Shown here: piece after piece, positions 18,155 through 26,246 of the stretch
Position numbering within the stretch: position 1 is the stretch's first letter
Layout: each line of letters begins with the position of its first letter
Source: Caccoplasma intestinavium
GTDB taxonomy: Bacteria > Bacteroidota > Bacteroidia > Bacteroidales > UBA11471
Assembly: GCA_018715885.1 (NCBI GenBank)
Contig: DVKT01000062.1
Coordinates: 1 to 64,000, forward strand
DNA: 64,000 nt
Reading direction: 5' to 3'
Notes under the pieces: model-generated
Database searches by the model: none
What the model saw: only the letters and a program-made list of their open reading frames with translations
What the model was told of the DNA's origin: nothing
Made by a program: the position numbers and the translations under genes

Positions 18155-18437
18155 GTCGATGGAAAATAGGTGAATGTTTTTTTTTGATTTAAAATTAGAC
18201 TGATAACTTCTGTAATGGTTTAGATTGATAGAAGTTAATTTATTTAAAATGTTAATGGAACCGGTATGCCGGAAGATATTCTGTTTGCACAGGAAAATGC
18301 GTGTCGGACTATGCGTGAAGGCAATTCCTGTTTTGTAATAAGAAAAAGTTGCATTTGATGCAGAAAAAATAAAAAAATGTAGGAGTTTTGAGATATTTTA
18401 CGTAATATTGCCGTCGAAAACGAAATTCAGATTATAT
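18155..18437. other. Intergenic region upstream of the thr leader
   Basis: AT-rich, divergent between the GH28 gene and the threonine leader. TAATATTG at 18403-18410 is a one-mismatch -7 box 28 bases before the leader ATG and could drive the thr transcript. Nothing else was recognised. Confidence 0.45.
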
Positions 18438-18485
18438 ATGCACTACCGGAATATAACGACTTTTTTTATTATGACAACCCCTTAG
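18438..18485 (+). CDS. Threonine operon leader peptide
   Basis: A 15-codon frame, ATG at 18438 to TAG at 18483-18485, encodes MHYRNITTFFIMTTP. It holds four Thr in two pairs plus two Ile and one Met, all products of the aspartate-derived pathway that begins with the downstream thrA. This composition, and the terminator placed directly behind it, are the hallmarks of a translation-monitoring leader peptide. It is not a Shine-Dalgarno-led frame, which is usual in this phylum. Inferred from sequence only. Confidence 0.78.
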   Translation: MHYRNITTFFIMTTP

Positions 18486-18558
18486 GGGGTCAGTTATTAT
18501 TTTCCGTGCGTTTTTACTATCCTCCGCAAAGGAGGAGAATTTTCTCTTTTTTATTTTT
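18476..18558 (+). promoter_or_regulatory. Threonine attenuator (leader terminator and alternative pairing)
   Basis: A terminator hairpin TCCTCC-GCAAA-GGAGGA (18520-18536) is followed by GAATTTTCTCTTTTTT, 76 bases ahead of the thrA start. A G5 run at 18485-18489, overlapping the leader stop, can pair with CCTCC (18521-18525) and open the terminator, or be held by C4 (18478-18481) in a small hairpin. A ribosome stalled on the Thr codons would cover the C4 and free the G5 run (readthrough); a ribosome at the stop would cover G5 (termination). The pairings are short, so the mechanism is inferred. Confidence 0.72.
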
Positions 18559-18633
18559 AGTTAATATGGTACTGATGAAAAATGGGTGAGGTCAACTATT
18601 TTTCTCAGTCATGAAATTTGTATATACATCTCT

Positions 18634-21069
18634 ATGAAAGTACTGAAATTCGGCGGCACCTCTGTGGGGTCTGTCAAGAGCTTGAAAAATGTAAAACAAA
18701 TTGTGGAATCTTGTCAGGAGCCGGTTATTGTTGTCGTTTCGGCTCTGGGCGGGATTACCGATAAATTGTTGGAAACGGCGCGGGAAGCTGCGGCCGGTTC
18801 ACTCGATTATCAAGATAATTTGCGTGAAATTATCGCCCGTCATCATGATATCATTGCCGGTGTCGTCCCCGAAGAGCGACAAGAGGAGGTTTGCGCCCAG
18901 ACCGATGCTCTTCTCGACGAATTGTCGAATATCTATAAGGGTGTTTCTCTTATTCGGGATTTGTCGGCTAAGACGCAGAATATCATTGTAAGTTACGGTG
19001 AACGTCTGTCATCGTTCATCATCAGCCGCATTATCGACGGTGCTGAGCATTACGATTCGCGCACATTCATCAAGACCGAGTCTCAGTTTGAAAAAAATAT
19101 AGTTGATTTCGAGATTACCAACGCTCTTATACATGAGACTTTTACTCAACTCCCGCAGGTCGCTTTGGTGCCGGGTTTTATTTCATCGGATAGCCGTACG
19201 GGTGAAGTTACCAATTTGGGGCGTGGCGGTTCCGATTATACAGCGGCTATTATCGCTGCGGCACTCGATGCCTCCCGTCTCGAAATATGGACTGATGTCG
19301 ACGGGTTTATGACGGCCGATCCCCGAGTTATCAACAATACCTATGTCATCGAACAGCTCTCTTTTACCGAGGCGATGGAATTGTGTAATTTCGGGGCAAA
19401 GGTGATCTATCCGCCGACGATTTATCCCGTTTATCACAAAAATATTCCCATTGTTATAAAAAATACGTTCAATCCCGAAGTACCCGGTACGCTTATTACC
19501 GAGGCGACCCACGCTTCCGACGGTAAGGCCATCAAGGGAATATCGTCGATAAACGATACCTGTCTTATTACCGTTTCGGGATTGGGTATGGTGGGTGTTA
19601 TCGGTGTCAATCATCGTATTTTCAGGGCGTTGGCGCAGTCGGGTATCAGTGTGTTTCTCGTGTCGCAAGCTGCTTCGGAAAACAATACTTCGATCGCCGT
19701 GCGTAATGCCGATGCCGATAAGGCTATCTCCGTTCTTAATAATGAATTCGCCCACGAAATAGAGATGGGCGAGATGAGCGAGGCTTTTGCCGAGCGGGAT
19801 TTGGCGACGGTCGCCATTGTGGGAGAGAATATGAAACATACGCCCGGCATAGCGGGAAAACTGTTCAATACGTTGGGCCGTAACGGTATCAATGTCATTG
19901 CTTGTGCACAAGGTGCCAGTGAGACCAACATTTCGTTTGTCATCGAACGGGGCAGTTTGCGGAAGGCGCTGAATGTTATACACGACTCGTTTTTCCTTTC
20001 CGATACGCAGGTGCTCAATGTTTTTATCGCCGGTATCGGTTTGGTGGGAAGCAATCTGCTCGATCAGATACGCAGTCAGCAACCTCGTTTGCTGAAAGAA
20101 AAATCTTTACGTATCAATATCGTAGGTCTTTCCAATTCCCGGCAGTCGGTCTTCTGTCGTGAAGGTATTTCCCTCGACAACTATGAGGAGGTATTGAAAG
20201 CTTCTCCCGTAAAAAGTACACCCGAAGAGATTCGCGATTCGATTATCAAGATGAATATTTTCAATTCGGTTTTTGTCGATTGTACGGCCAGTCCCGAGAT
20301 TGCCGCCATATACCAGCAGTTGCTCGATCATAACGTATCGGTCGTGGCTGCCAATAAGGTGGCGGCTTCGTCGGACTATGAGAATTATGCTTGGCTGAAA
20401 CAGACGGCGCGACGGCGCGATGTAAAGTTCCTTTTCGAGACGAATGTCGGGGCGGGATTGCCCATTATCAATACGATAAACAGCCTTATAAATAGCGGCG
20501 ATACCATATTGCGTATCGAGGCGGTCGTTTCGGGAACGCTCAATTATATATTCAATGTTTTGAGCGAGGACGTGCCGTTGAGCCGAGCCATACACATGGC
20601 GAAAGAGGAGGGGTATAGCGAACCCGATCCTCGTGTCGATCTGAGCGGACAAGACGTGCTTCGCAAGTTGGTGATTCTTGCCCGGGAAGCCGGCTATCGT
20701 ATCGAGCAGAGCGATGTGCAGAAAGACCTCTTTATTCCGGAAAAGTATTTTGAGGGTTCACTCGATGATTTCTGGAAAGAGATTCCCGAACTCGATGCCG
20801 AGTTTGAGCAACGTCGTAGGGAGGTTGCCGCACAGGGGAAACGTTTCCGTTTCGTTGCCTCTCTGTCCGAGGGAAAGGCCCGTATCGGATTACAAGCCGT
20901 GGGTCGCGAACACCCGTTCTATGAATTGGAAGGCAGTAATAATGTCATACTCATAACGACCGACCGTTATAACGAGTATCCGATGATTATCAAGGGGTAT
21001 GGTGCCGGTGCTCCGGTTACGGCTGCCGGTGTGTTTGCCGATATTATAGGAATTGCCAATATACGATAA
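18634..21069 (+). CDS. thrA: Bifunctional aspartokinase / homoserine dehydrogenase
   Basis: 811-residue cytoplasmic enzyme for the first and third steps of the aspartate pathway. N-terminal aspartokinase begins MKVLKFGGTSVGSV and includes VSYGERLSSFIIS, LGRGGSDYTAA and WTDVDGFMTADPRV. Two ACT-type regulatory segments occupy roughly residues 310-460 (ITVSGLGMVGVIGV, VAIVGENMKHTPGI). The homoserine dehydrogenase half starts at VFIAGIGLVGSNLL, with VAANKVA and SGTLNYIFNVLS. Length matches E. coli ThrA (820). A frame extension to GTG 18586 is rejected because ATG 18634 opens the conserved N-terminus. It sits behind the threonine attenuator and 12 bases before the next gene. Confidence 0.96.
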   Translation: MKVLKFGGTSVGSVKSLKNVKQIVESCQEPVIVVVSALGGITDKLLETAREAAAGSLDYQDNLREIIARHHDIIAGVVPEERQEEVCAQTDALLDELSNIYKGVSLIRDLSAKTQNIIVSYGERLSSFIISRIIDGAEHYDSRTFIKTESQFEKNIVDFEITNALIHETFTQLPQVALVPGFISSDSRTGEVTNLGRGGSDYTAAIIAAALDASRLEIWTDVDGFMTADPRVINNTYVIEQLSFTEAMELCNFGAKVIYPPTIYPVYHKNIPIVIKNTFNPEVPGTLITEATHASDGKAIKGISSINDTCLITVSGLGMVGVIGVNHRIFRALAQSGISVFLVSQAASENNTSIAVRNADADKAISVLNNEFAHEIEMGEMSEAFAERDLATVAIVGENMKHTPGIAGKLFNTLGRNGINVIACAQGASETNISFVIERGSLRKALNVIHDSFFLSDTQVLNVFIAGIGLVGSNLLDQIRSQQPRLLKEKSLRINIVGLSNSRQSVFCREGISLDNYEEVLKASPVKSTPEEIRDSIIKMNIFNSVFVDCTASPEIAAIYQQLLDHNVSVVAANKVAASSDYENYAWLKQTARRRDVKFLFETNVGAGLPIINTINSLINSGDTILRIEAVVSGTLNYIFNVLSEDVPLSRAIHMAKEEGYSEPDPRVDLSGQDVLRKLVILAREAGYRIEQSDVQKDLFIPEKYFEGSLDDFWKEIPELDAEFEQRRREVAAQGKRFRFVASLSEGKARIGLQAVGREHPFYELEGSNNVILITTDRYNEYPMIIKGYGAGAPVTAAGVFADIIGIANIR

Positions 21070-21081
21070 ATATAAGACGCG

Positions 21082-22296
21082 ATGAAATATATCATTGTTT
21101 TGGGAGACGGTATGGCCGATGAGCCGATCCCTTCGCTGGGCGGTCGTACTCCCATACAGGCGGCCGATACTCCGGCTATGGACTGGCTCGCGGCACATGG
21201 CCGGTGCGGCAGATTACATACCGTGCCAGCCGGTTTCGAGCCGGGAAGTGAAATTGCCAATATGGCTATTTTGGGGTATGACTTGCCGACGGTGTTTGAG
21301 GGGCGCGGTTCACTCGAAGCCGCCAGTATGGGGGTGGATATTCTTCCCGGTGAAATGGCCATGCGATGTAATCTTATCTGCATCGAGGACGGAAAAATAA
21401 AGAACCATTCGGCCGGGCATATTTCGAGCGAAGAAGCTCATGAGCTCATTTACTTTCTTCAGCAGGAGTTGGGTGATGAAATTGTACACTTCTATCCCGG
21501 AGTCTCTTATCGGCATTTGCTGAAAATCAAAGGTGGCGACAAGCATTTGCATTGTACCCCTCCCCATGATGTGCCCGGAGCACCTTTCCGAGATGTATTG
21601 GTGCGGCCTCTCGATCCGAAAGCAACCGATACGGCTTATCTGATAAACCGTCTGATTATACGTTCTCAGGAGATTCTTCCCTTGCATCCGGTGAACTTGC
21701 GCCGCAAGGCCGAGGGAAAAGATATGGCCAATAGCATTTGGCCGTGGTCGCCCGGATATAAGCCATGTATGGAACCCTTGTCTTCTCATTTCGGGATCAA
21801 GAGTGGTGCGGTTATTTCGGCGGTTGACCTTATCAAGGGTATCGGCGTATATGCCGGATTACGTTCTATCGATGTGCCCGGTGCTACGGGTCTTTATGAT
21901 ACCGATTATGAAGGGAAAGTAGCTGCTGCGATCGAAGCATTGAAAACCGATGATTTCGTTTATCTGCATATCGAGGCGAGCGATGAGGCCGGCCACGAGG
22001 GCAATGCCGAATTGAAGAAGACGACTGTCGAATATCTCGATCATCGGGTACTCCGCCCGTTGCTCAGTGCGGCCGATTCTTTTGGAGAGCCTTTGACGAT
22101 CGCCCTTTTGCCCGATCACCCGACGCCCTGCCGGTTGAAAACACATACCAATGCCCCTATACCGTTTATTATTTACAAACCCGGGGAAACCCCCGACTCG
22201 GTACAGGTTTATGACGAAGATAGCGTGTCCGACGGGTATTATGGAACATTGTCGGGTAATGAATTTATTCATGCTTTTTTTGCCGACCCCGAATAG
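21082..22296 (+). CDS. ApgM-like phosphoglycerate mutase family protein, probable homoserine kinase
   Basis: 404 residues of the alkaline-phosphatase-superfamily 'cofactor-independent phosphoglycerate mutase, archaeal type'. Metal-site motifs visible: YIIVLGDGMADEP (residues 3-15), GSEIANMAILGYD (near 55), GIGVYAGLRS, HIEASDEAGHEGN (near 295) and LLPDHPTPC (near 340). It lies 12 bases after thrA and before thrC, exactly where a homoserine kinase (thrB) is needed, and no GHMP-type ThrB is present. From memory, mutant-fitness work on a Bacteroides homologue assigned homoserine kinase activity to this family; I cannot verify that here. Alternative: a true glycolytic mutase. Confidence 0.82.
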   Translation: MKYIIVLGDGMADEPIPSLGGRTPIQAADTPAMDWLAAHGRCGRLHTVPAGFEPGSEIANMAILGYDLPTVFEGRGSLEAASMGVDILPGEMAMRCNLICIEDGKIKNHSAGHISSEEAHELIYFLQQELGDEIVHFYPGVSYRHLLKIKGGDKHLHCTPPHDVPGAPFRDVLVRPLDPKATDTAYLINRLIIRSQEILPLHPVNLRRKAEGKDMANSIWPWSPGYKPCMEPLSSHFGIKSGAVISAVDLIKGIGVYAGLRSIDVPGATGLYDTDYEGKVAAAIEALKTDDFVYLHIEASDEAGHEGNAELKKTTVEYLDHRVLRPLLSAADSFGEPLTIALLPDHPTPCRLKTHTNAPIPFIIYKPGETPDSVQVYDEDSVSDGYYGTLSGNEFIHAFFADPE

Positions 22297-22651
22297 GATA
22301 GAGGAAGTGTATGAGGAAAGAGTTACGAGCTTTACATTTAATGCTCGACTTTTTCCTGTCGAGGCTATGGCTTGCAGTGGAGCAGAGAAGCTCTTGGCAC
22401 TTAAAAATGCAGAACTTTTCCCGCATTTAAGAAAAAGGAGGCTTTTCAATTAATCTTTAAAAATGTGATAAGTAAATAATTGAAACGCTTGTTGGAATAT
22501 TTCAAGAATATTCTGCTTTGTATGCCCGTAAAAAGAACTTCTTTTAAGAAGCTGTTCCCGGAAAAAAATCTATCTTTGTATCGGTAGCAGCAAGCTCTTC
22601 TGGAATCCTTTTCTCCGGAAAAAGGACTCCAAAGTAATAAGATAAATAATC
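22297..22651. other. Intergenic region between the mutase-like gene and thrC
   Basis: 355 bases. The first ~160 bases are open in one plus frame and in the opposite strand, but neither has a start of its own or a recognisable family; they may be a dispersed repeat. The thrC promoter and 5' leader fill the end. A hairpin with one G-U pair (22600-22610 with about 22615-22630) lies in the leader. Confidence 0.45.
22571..22578 (+). promoter_or_regulatory. -7 element of thrC
   Basis: TATCTTTG, an exact match to TAnnTTTG, 73 bases before the thrC ATG. It indicates thrC has its own promoter in addition to any readthrough from thrA. Confidence 0.6.
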
Positions 22652-23953
22652 ATGCAATATTACAGTACCAATAAGCAGACACCGCCCGCCTCGCTCGAAG
22701 AGGCTGTGGTAAAAGGGCTGGCCCCGGATAAAGGGTTGTATATGCCCGAAAAAATAAAACGACTTCCTCCCGCCTTTTTCCATAATATGGGAGAAATGTC
22801 TCTTCGGGAAATTTCTTTTATTGTAGCCGAAGCATTTTTCGGAGAGGACGTAGAGGCCGATGTGCTTAAAAATATCGTTTACGATACCCTTAGCTTCGAT
22901 ATTCCTTTGGTAAGGGTGCATGACTCGATATACAGTCTCGAACTTTTTCACGGTCCCACGTTGGCATTCAAAGATGTGGGGGCGCGTTTCATGGCGCGTC
23001 TGCTCGGTTATTTTATCGAGCGGAAAGGAAATAAGGAAGTCAATGTCTTGGTTGCTACGTCGGGCGATACGGGAAGTGCCGTCGCCAACGGCTTTCTCGG
23101 CGTACCGGGCATACATGTGTATGTGCTTTATCCCAAAGGCAAGGTAAGCGAAATACAAGAAAAGCAATTTACGACACTGGGCCGGAATATTACAGCCCTT
23201 GAAATCGATGGGACGTTCGATGATTGTCAGGCTCTGGTAAAGAGTGCGTTTATGGATAAGGATTTGAATAAGATGATGAATCTTACTTCGGCCAATTCCA
23301 TCAATGTGGCACGTTTCCTGCCGCAATCGTTTTATTATTTTTATGCTTATGCCCAGTTGCTCAAACAGGGTATGGCCGATAATATCGTGATGTGTGTGCC
23401 CAGTGGCAACTTCGGGAATATTACAGCCGGCCTTTTTGCCAAACGTATGGGGTTGCCAGTGAGACGTTTTATAGCGGCTAATAATCGTAACGATATTTTC
23501 CTGCAATATCTTCGTTCGGGTAAGTATGAGCCGAAACCTTCGGTATCTACGCTTGCCAATGCGATGGACGTGGGGGCACCCAGTAATTTTGCGCGGATTC
23601 TCGACTTGTATGGTGGTTCTCACGACGCTGTTTGTGCCGAAATCAGTGGGGCCTCCTATACCGACGAGCAGATACGTGAAACACTTGCTGATGTTTATCG
23701 GCGTTGCCATTATCTCCTCGATCCGCATGGTACATGCGGGTATAGGGCTTTGTCGGAAGGATTGAAACCCGGAGAAACCGGGGTTTTTCTCGAAACGGCA
23801 CATCCGGCCAAGTTCCTCGGGACGGTAGAAGAAATCATTGGGGAAAAAGTGGATATTCCCGATACGTTGCAGCGTTTTATGCAGGGCAAAAAGCGGAGCG
23901 TTGAATTATCGTCGGACTTTACGCATTTCAAACGTTATTTGTTAGGAAAGTAA
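22652..23953 (+). CDS. thrC: Threonine synthase
   Basis: 433-residue PLP enzyme that converts O-phosphohomoserine to threonine. The PLP lysine lies in LFHGPTLAFKDVGARFMARLL (near residue 107), with the phosphate-binding ATSGDTGSAVANGF and the conserved VPSGNFGNITAG. The N-terminal MQYYSTNKQTPPASLEEAVVKGLAPDKG is the long-form (E. coli type) threonine synthase start, and the length agrees. It completes the thrA / kinase / thrC block. Confidence 0.96.
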   Translation: MQYYSTNKQTPPASLEEAVVKGLAPDKGLYMPEKIKRLPPAFFHNMGEMSLREISFIVAEAFFGEDVEADVLKNIVYDTLSFDIPLVRVHDSIYSLELFHGPTLAFKDVGARFMARLLGYFIERKGNKEVNVLVATSGDTGSAVANGFLGVPGIHVYVLYPKGKVSEIQEKQFTTLGRNITALEIDGTFDDCQALVKSAFMDKDLNKMMNLTSANSINVARFLPQSFYYFYAYAQLLKQGMADNIVMCVPSGNFGNITAGLFAKRMGLPVRRFIAANNRNDIFLQYLRSGKYEPKPSVSTLANAMDVGAPSNFARILDLYGGSHDAVCAEISGASYTDEQIRETLADVYRRCHYLLDPHGTCGYRALSEGLKPGETGVFLETAHPAKFLGTVEEIIGEKVDIPDTLQRFMQGKKRSVELSSDFTHFKRYLLGK

Positions 23954-24083
23954 AGACGTGGTAAGATAAAAAAAGAAGGGAGTGTCATTGTGTTGTCTTT
24001 GATACCCCCTTTTTGCTTTATACGGCCTATGCCATTGATCTCTTTCGTGGCCTCCGATTCGAGGATAAGGGCCAAATACTAGT

Positions 24084-24276
24084 CGTATCGAACACAGGTG
24101 AGAGATCTCTTGCAATAATATTCTCTTTGTGGGAGATTCTTCATTTCACTTCGTTCCATTCAGAATGACATTGTACCGTGAGGGCTGTGAAAAGGATATT
24201 TTCACTTCGCTTATGCTACGTTCGGCATGACAGTTGAGTCATGCCAGAGAGGGGGTAAACCCGACGAGGATTCTCA
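24084..24276. repeat. Dispersed palindromic repeat cluster (at least four units)
   Basis: Units of about 38 bases alternate in orientation. Forward copies run GAGATTCTTC...TTC.GAATGACA at 24133-24170 and 24194-24232. Inverted copies begin GTCATGCC at 24238-24276, with a partial one at 24084-24111 (ATCGAACACAGGTGAGAGAT). The same unit appears at 31528-32003. The flanking 23954-24083 and 24277-24451 hold no gene I can support. Confidence 0.8.
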
Positions 24277-24451
24277 TATACACGTGGAAGTCCGTTTTTT
24301 ATTTTGCTGACATTTCGCCAACTCAATCCGATGCACGGTTTTGCAAAGTCTGTCTGCCTAAATCAGATATTCCCTCTCTTTAATTTGTACGACGACCACA
24401 AAGATCGGTAATTGTCGGGCGAAGTGTACAAGGAGTATGTATGTGAGAGGA

Positions 24452-24850
24452 TTATGTGTCGGACGCTTTTCGTCGGGAATTGTACCAGTGTTTTCTCCAC
24501 AAGTAGTCGGCAAATAAAAGTATGCCGGCAAGGAGTGCCAGTCCGTAGTATGGCAGGCTCTCGACAAGGTAGAGTTTGAAATTTCTTTTTATCGTCAGGA
24601 GAATATCGTTTACGTTTTCTTTTGAAGGGAGTATATCGTAAAAATAGAGTATAATCCCTACCGAGGCGACGAGTGCCAGCGAGATCACTGATATCGTTAT
24701 AAGCCCCCATATTTCGGTACGATGTTCTTTTCTCGCTTTTTCACGTTGCAGTCGTAATAGTGTACGAGCCGTAAAGTCGGGAGATAATCCTGCGGATTGT
24801 CTCCGGGCGAGAGCTTCTTTCATCAGATCATGATATCGGTTCGTTTCCAT
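24452..24850 (-). CDS. Putative membrane anti-sigma partner of the ECF sigma factor
   Basis: 132 residues: a short cytoplasmic N-terminus (METNRYHDLMKEALARRQSA), then two membrane segments (WGLITISVISLALVASVGII and ESLPYYGLALLAGILLFADY) and a basic tail. It overlaps the end of the sigma-factor gene by 23 bases, so the two are translationally coupled. That arrangement and the topology suggest a regulator that holds the sigma factor at the membrane, but no known anti-sigma domain (such as a ZAS motif) is visible. Function is inferred from position. Confidence 0.72.
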   Translation of the reverse strand: METNRYHDLMKEALARRQSAGLSPDFTARTLLRLQREKARKEHRTEIWGLITISVISLALVASVGIILYFYDILPSKENVNDILLTIKRNFKLYLVESLPYYGLALLAGILLFADYLWRKHWYNSRRKASDT

Positions 24851-25412
24851 ATTTGATGCGATAAAGATATAAAGATAATTTTTTTCTTACACGATGTAAC
24901 CGTACTTTGATGTTTCCTTCGGACTGTTGCAGGATATAAGCACAATCCTCGATACTTTTGTTTTCATAATAGAAGAGCGTGATCAAGGCCCGTTCTTCGG
25001 CCGAGAGCCAGGAAATGGCAAGTTGCAGATCTTCTATGCGTTCATCGGGTTCGTTTTCATCGATTATATCGAAAGGAATCTCCGACTCGTCGTTCCCGAT
25101 ATGTTCGGGTATATTCCCATCAAAAGAAAGATATTCTTGCCGCTGTTTGTTTTTGCGGAGTATCGAAGCGGTTACGTTACAGGCAATACGGTATATCCAA
25201 GTGATAAATTCGCAATCGCCCCGGTAACGTTTCAATGATTCATAGGCTTTTACGAAAATGTCTTGCGTGATATCTTCGGCATCTTCCCTATTGGAGACCA
25301 TCTGTTGCACCAGCGTAAAGATACGATGGCCATAGGTATCGAGAAAGTAGCCGTACAGCTCCATTTCTCCACCCAAGATGCGTTTGATATACTCTTGTTC
25401 TTCCGTCTTCAT
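24828..25412 (-). CDS. ECF-type RNA polymerase sigma factor
   Basis: 194 residues. Region 2: ELYGYFLDTYGHRIFTLVQQMVSNREDAEDITQDIFVKAY and RGDCEFITWIYRIACNVT. Region 4: LSAEERALITLFYYENKSIEDCAYILQQSEGNIKVRLHRVRKKL, a helix-turn-helix that should read the -35 box. The linker between them is longer and more acidic (NDESEIPFDIIDENEPDERI) than in a minimal ECF factor. It is preceded by one half of a mirror-image promoter pair and is probably autoregulated. The gene overlaps its membrane partner downstream. Confidence 0.92.
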   Translation of the reverse strand: MKTEEQEYIKRILGGEMELYGYFLDTYGHRIFTLVQQMVSNREDAEDITQDIFVKAYESLKRYRGDCEFITWIYRIACNVTASILRKNKQRQEYLSFDGNIPEHIGNDESEIPFDIIDENEPDERIEDLQLAISWLSAEERALITLFYYENKSIEDCAYILQQSEGNIKVRLHRVRKKLSLYLYRIKYGNEPIS

Positions 25413-25486
25413 CAGTATGGTTCTGCTGCGGAAAATCTATGATTATTTATCTTCGATAAGAAATAAATGGTTCCTTGTTTTCTTTA

Positions 25487-25514
25487 TTAGACGCAAATTT
25501 ATGATAAAGGTTAC
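25487..25514 (-). promoter_or_regulatory. ECF-type promoter driving the sigma-factor operon
   Basis: The minus strand reads GTAACC (25514-25509), a 15-base spacer, then CGTCTAA (25493-25487), 75 bases before the sigma-factor start. These are classic ECF-type -35 and -10 elements and differ from the housekeeping TAnnTTTG box. The facing plus-strand promoter has the same two elements and the same spacer. Confidence 0.78.
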
Positions 25515-25547
25515 AAGAAAAAAGGGAAAAATATTTTTACTTTACCT

Positions 25548-25575
25548 GTAACCTTTTTACCGTTTTTGCGTCTAA
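25548..25575 (+). promoter_or_regulatory. ECF-type promoter driving the DUF6249 gene
   Basis: GTAACC at 25548-25553, a 15-base spacer, then CGTCTAA at 25569-25575, 42 bases before the DUF6249 start. It is the mirror image of the sigma-factor promoter; the two -35 boxes face each other 33 bases apart. Confidence 0.78.
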
Positions 25576-25617
25576 CCTAACAGAAACGAAATTATTCAAC
25601 TCATAAAATTTATCGCT

Positions 25618-26091
25618 ATGTTTAATTTTTTAGCACCGATTTTTGTAACAGCTACGATTTGCTTGACGATATACAAGCTTTTCGAGTTGTTTGTTCGTCG
25701 GAAAGAGCGGAATACTTTTATTGAAAAGTTGTCCGAAATTCCGGTTCAGAATCTTTCCGGTTTTTCCGGTCGTTTGCCGTTACCTTACGGAGTAGGTACG
25801 TCATGGAATTTTGTTGCCCTTCGTATCGGACTTTTACTCTTGGGTATAGGGGTTGGTCTCTTAGTGGGATATTTTATTGCCGACGTAAATGTTTACACCA
25901 ACGATGTGGTTTTGGCGAGGGCGAAACATCGTACATATATCAATATGGTAGAAGGGTCTTTGCCTATTATTTACGGTTCTTCCGTACTTTTTTTCGGGGG
26001 GCTTGCGTTGGTTGTGTCTTTTTTGATAGAACAGTGGGTAGTACGTCAGAAGGCCGACCGGAATATCTCCGAAAGTACGTCGGAAGAGTAG
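25618..26091 (+). CDS. DUF6249-like membrane protein, likely ECF-sigma target
   Basis: 157 residues with three membrane segments: FLAPIFVTATICLTIYKLFEL (N-terminal), FVALRIGLLLLGIGVGLLVGYF (near 70) and IYGSSVLFFGGLALVVSFLI (near 120). The layout and the FELFVRRKERNTFIEKL stretch resemble DUF6249 proteins of Bacteroidota, which I know to be encoded next to sigma-factor genes. Biochemical role is unknown. Its promoter matches that of the sigma factor, so it is a direct predicted target of it. Confidence 0.75.
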   Translation: MFNFLAPIFVTATICLTIYKLFELFVRRKERNTFIEKLSEIPVQNLSGFSGRLPLPYGVGTSWNFVALRIGLLLLGIGVGLLVGYFIADVNVYTNDVVLARAKHRTYINMVEGSLPIIYGSSVLFFGGLALVVSFLIEQWVVRQKADRNISESTSEE

Positions 26092-26183
26092 ATATACCCG
26101 TATGCGTTTGGGACGGTATTCAGATAAGTTTGAATCTTCGTCTTCAACACAAGTTTTTAGGGAAATAAGGGGATAAATGTTTG

Positions 26184-26217
26184 CCGATTTCCATCGATAA
26201 AGACCGATGGAAATCGG
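26184..26217. repeat. 13-bp inverted repeat between DUF6249 and DUF4932 genes
   Basis: Perfect arms CCGATTTCCATCG (26184-26196) and its complement (26205-26217), loop of 8. No T-run follows, so terminator function is uncertain; it may be a regulatory hairpin in the leader of the next gene. Confidence 0.6.
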
Positions 26218-26246
26218 TTGTATATAGTTTAAATACAATATAAATC

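Noticed and set aside
22151..22453. 100-codon plus-strand frame overlapping the end of the mutase-like gene
   Set aside because: Its first half is out of frame within a real gene and the second half has no recognisable family; it might be a dispersed repeat.
22544..23803. 419-codon open frame on the minus strand opposite thrC
   Set aside because: thrC on the plus strand has full motif support; the antisense frame shows no family resemblance and is a by-product of codon bias.
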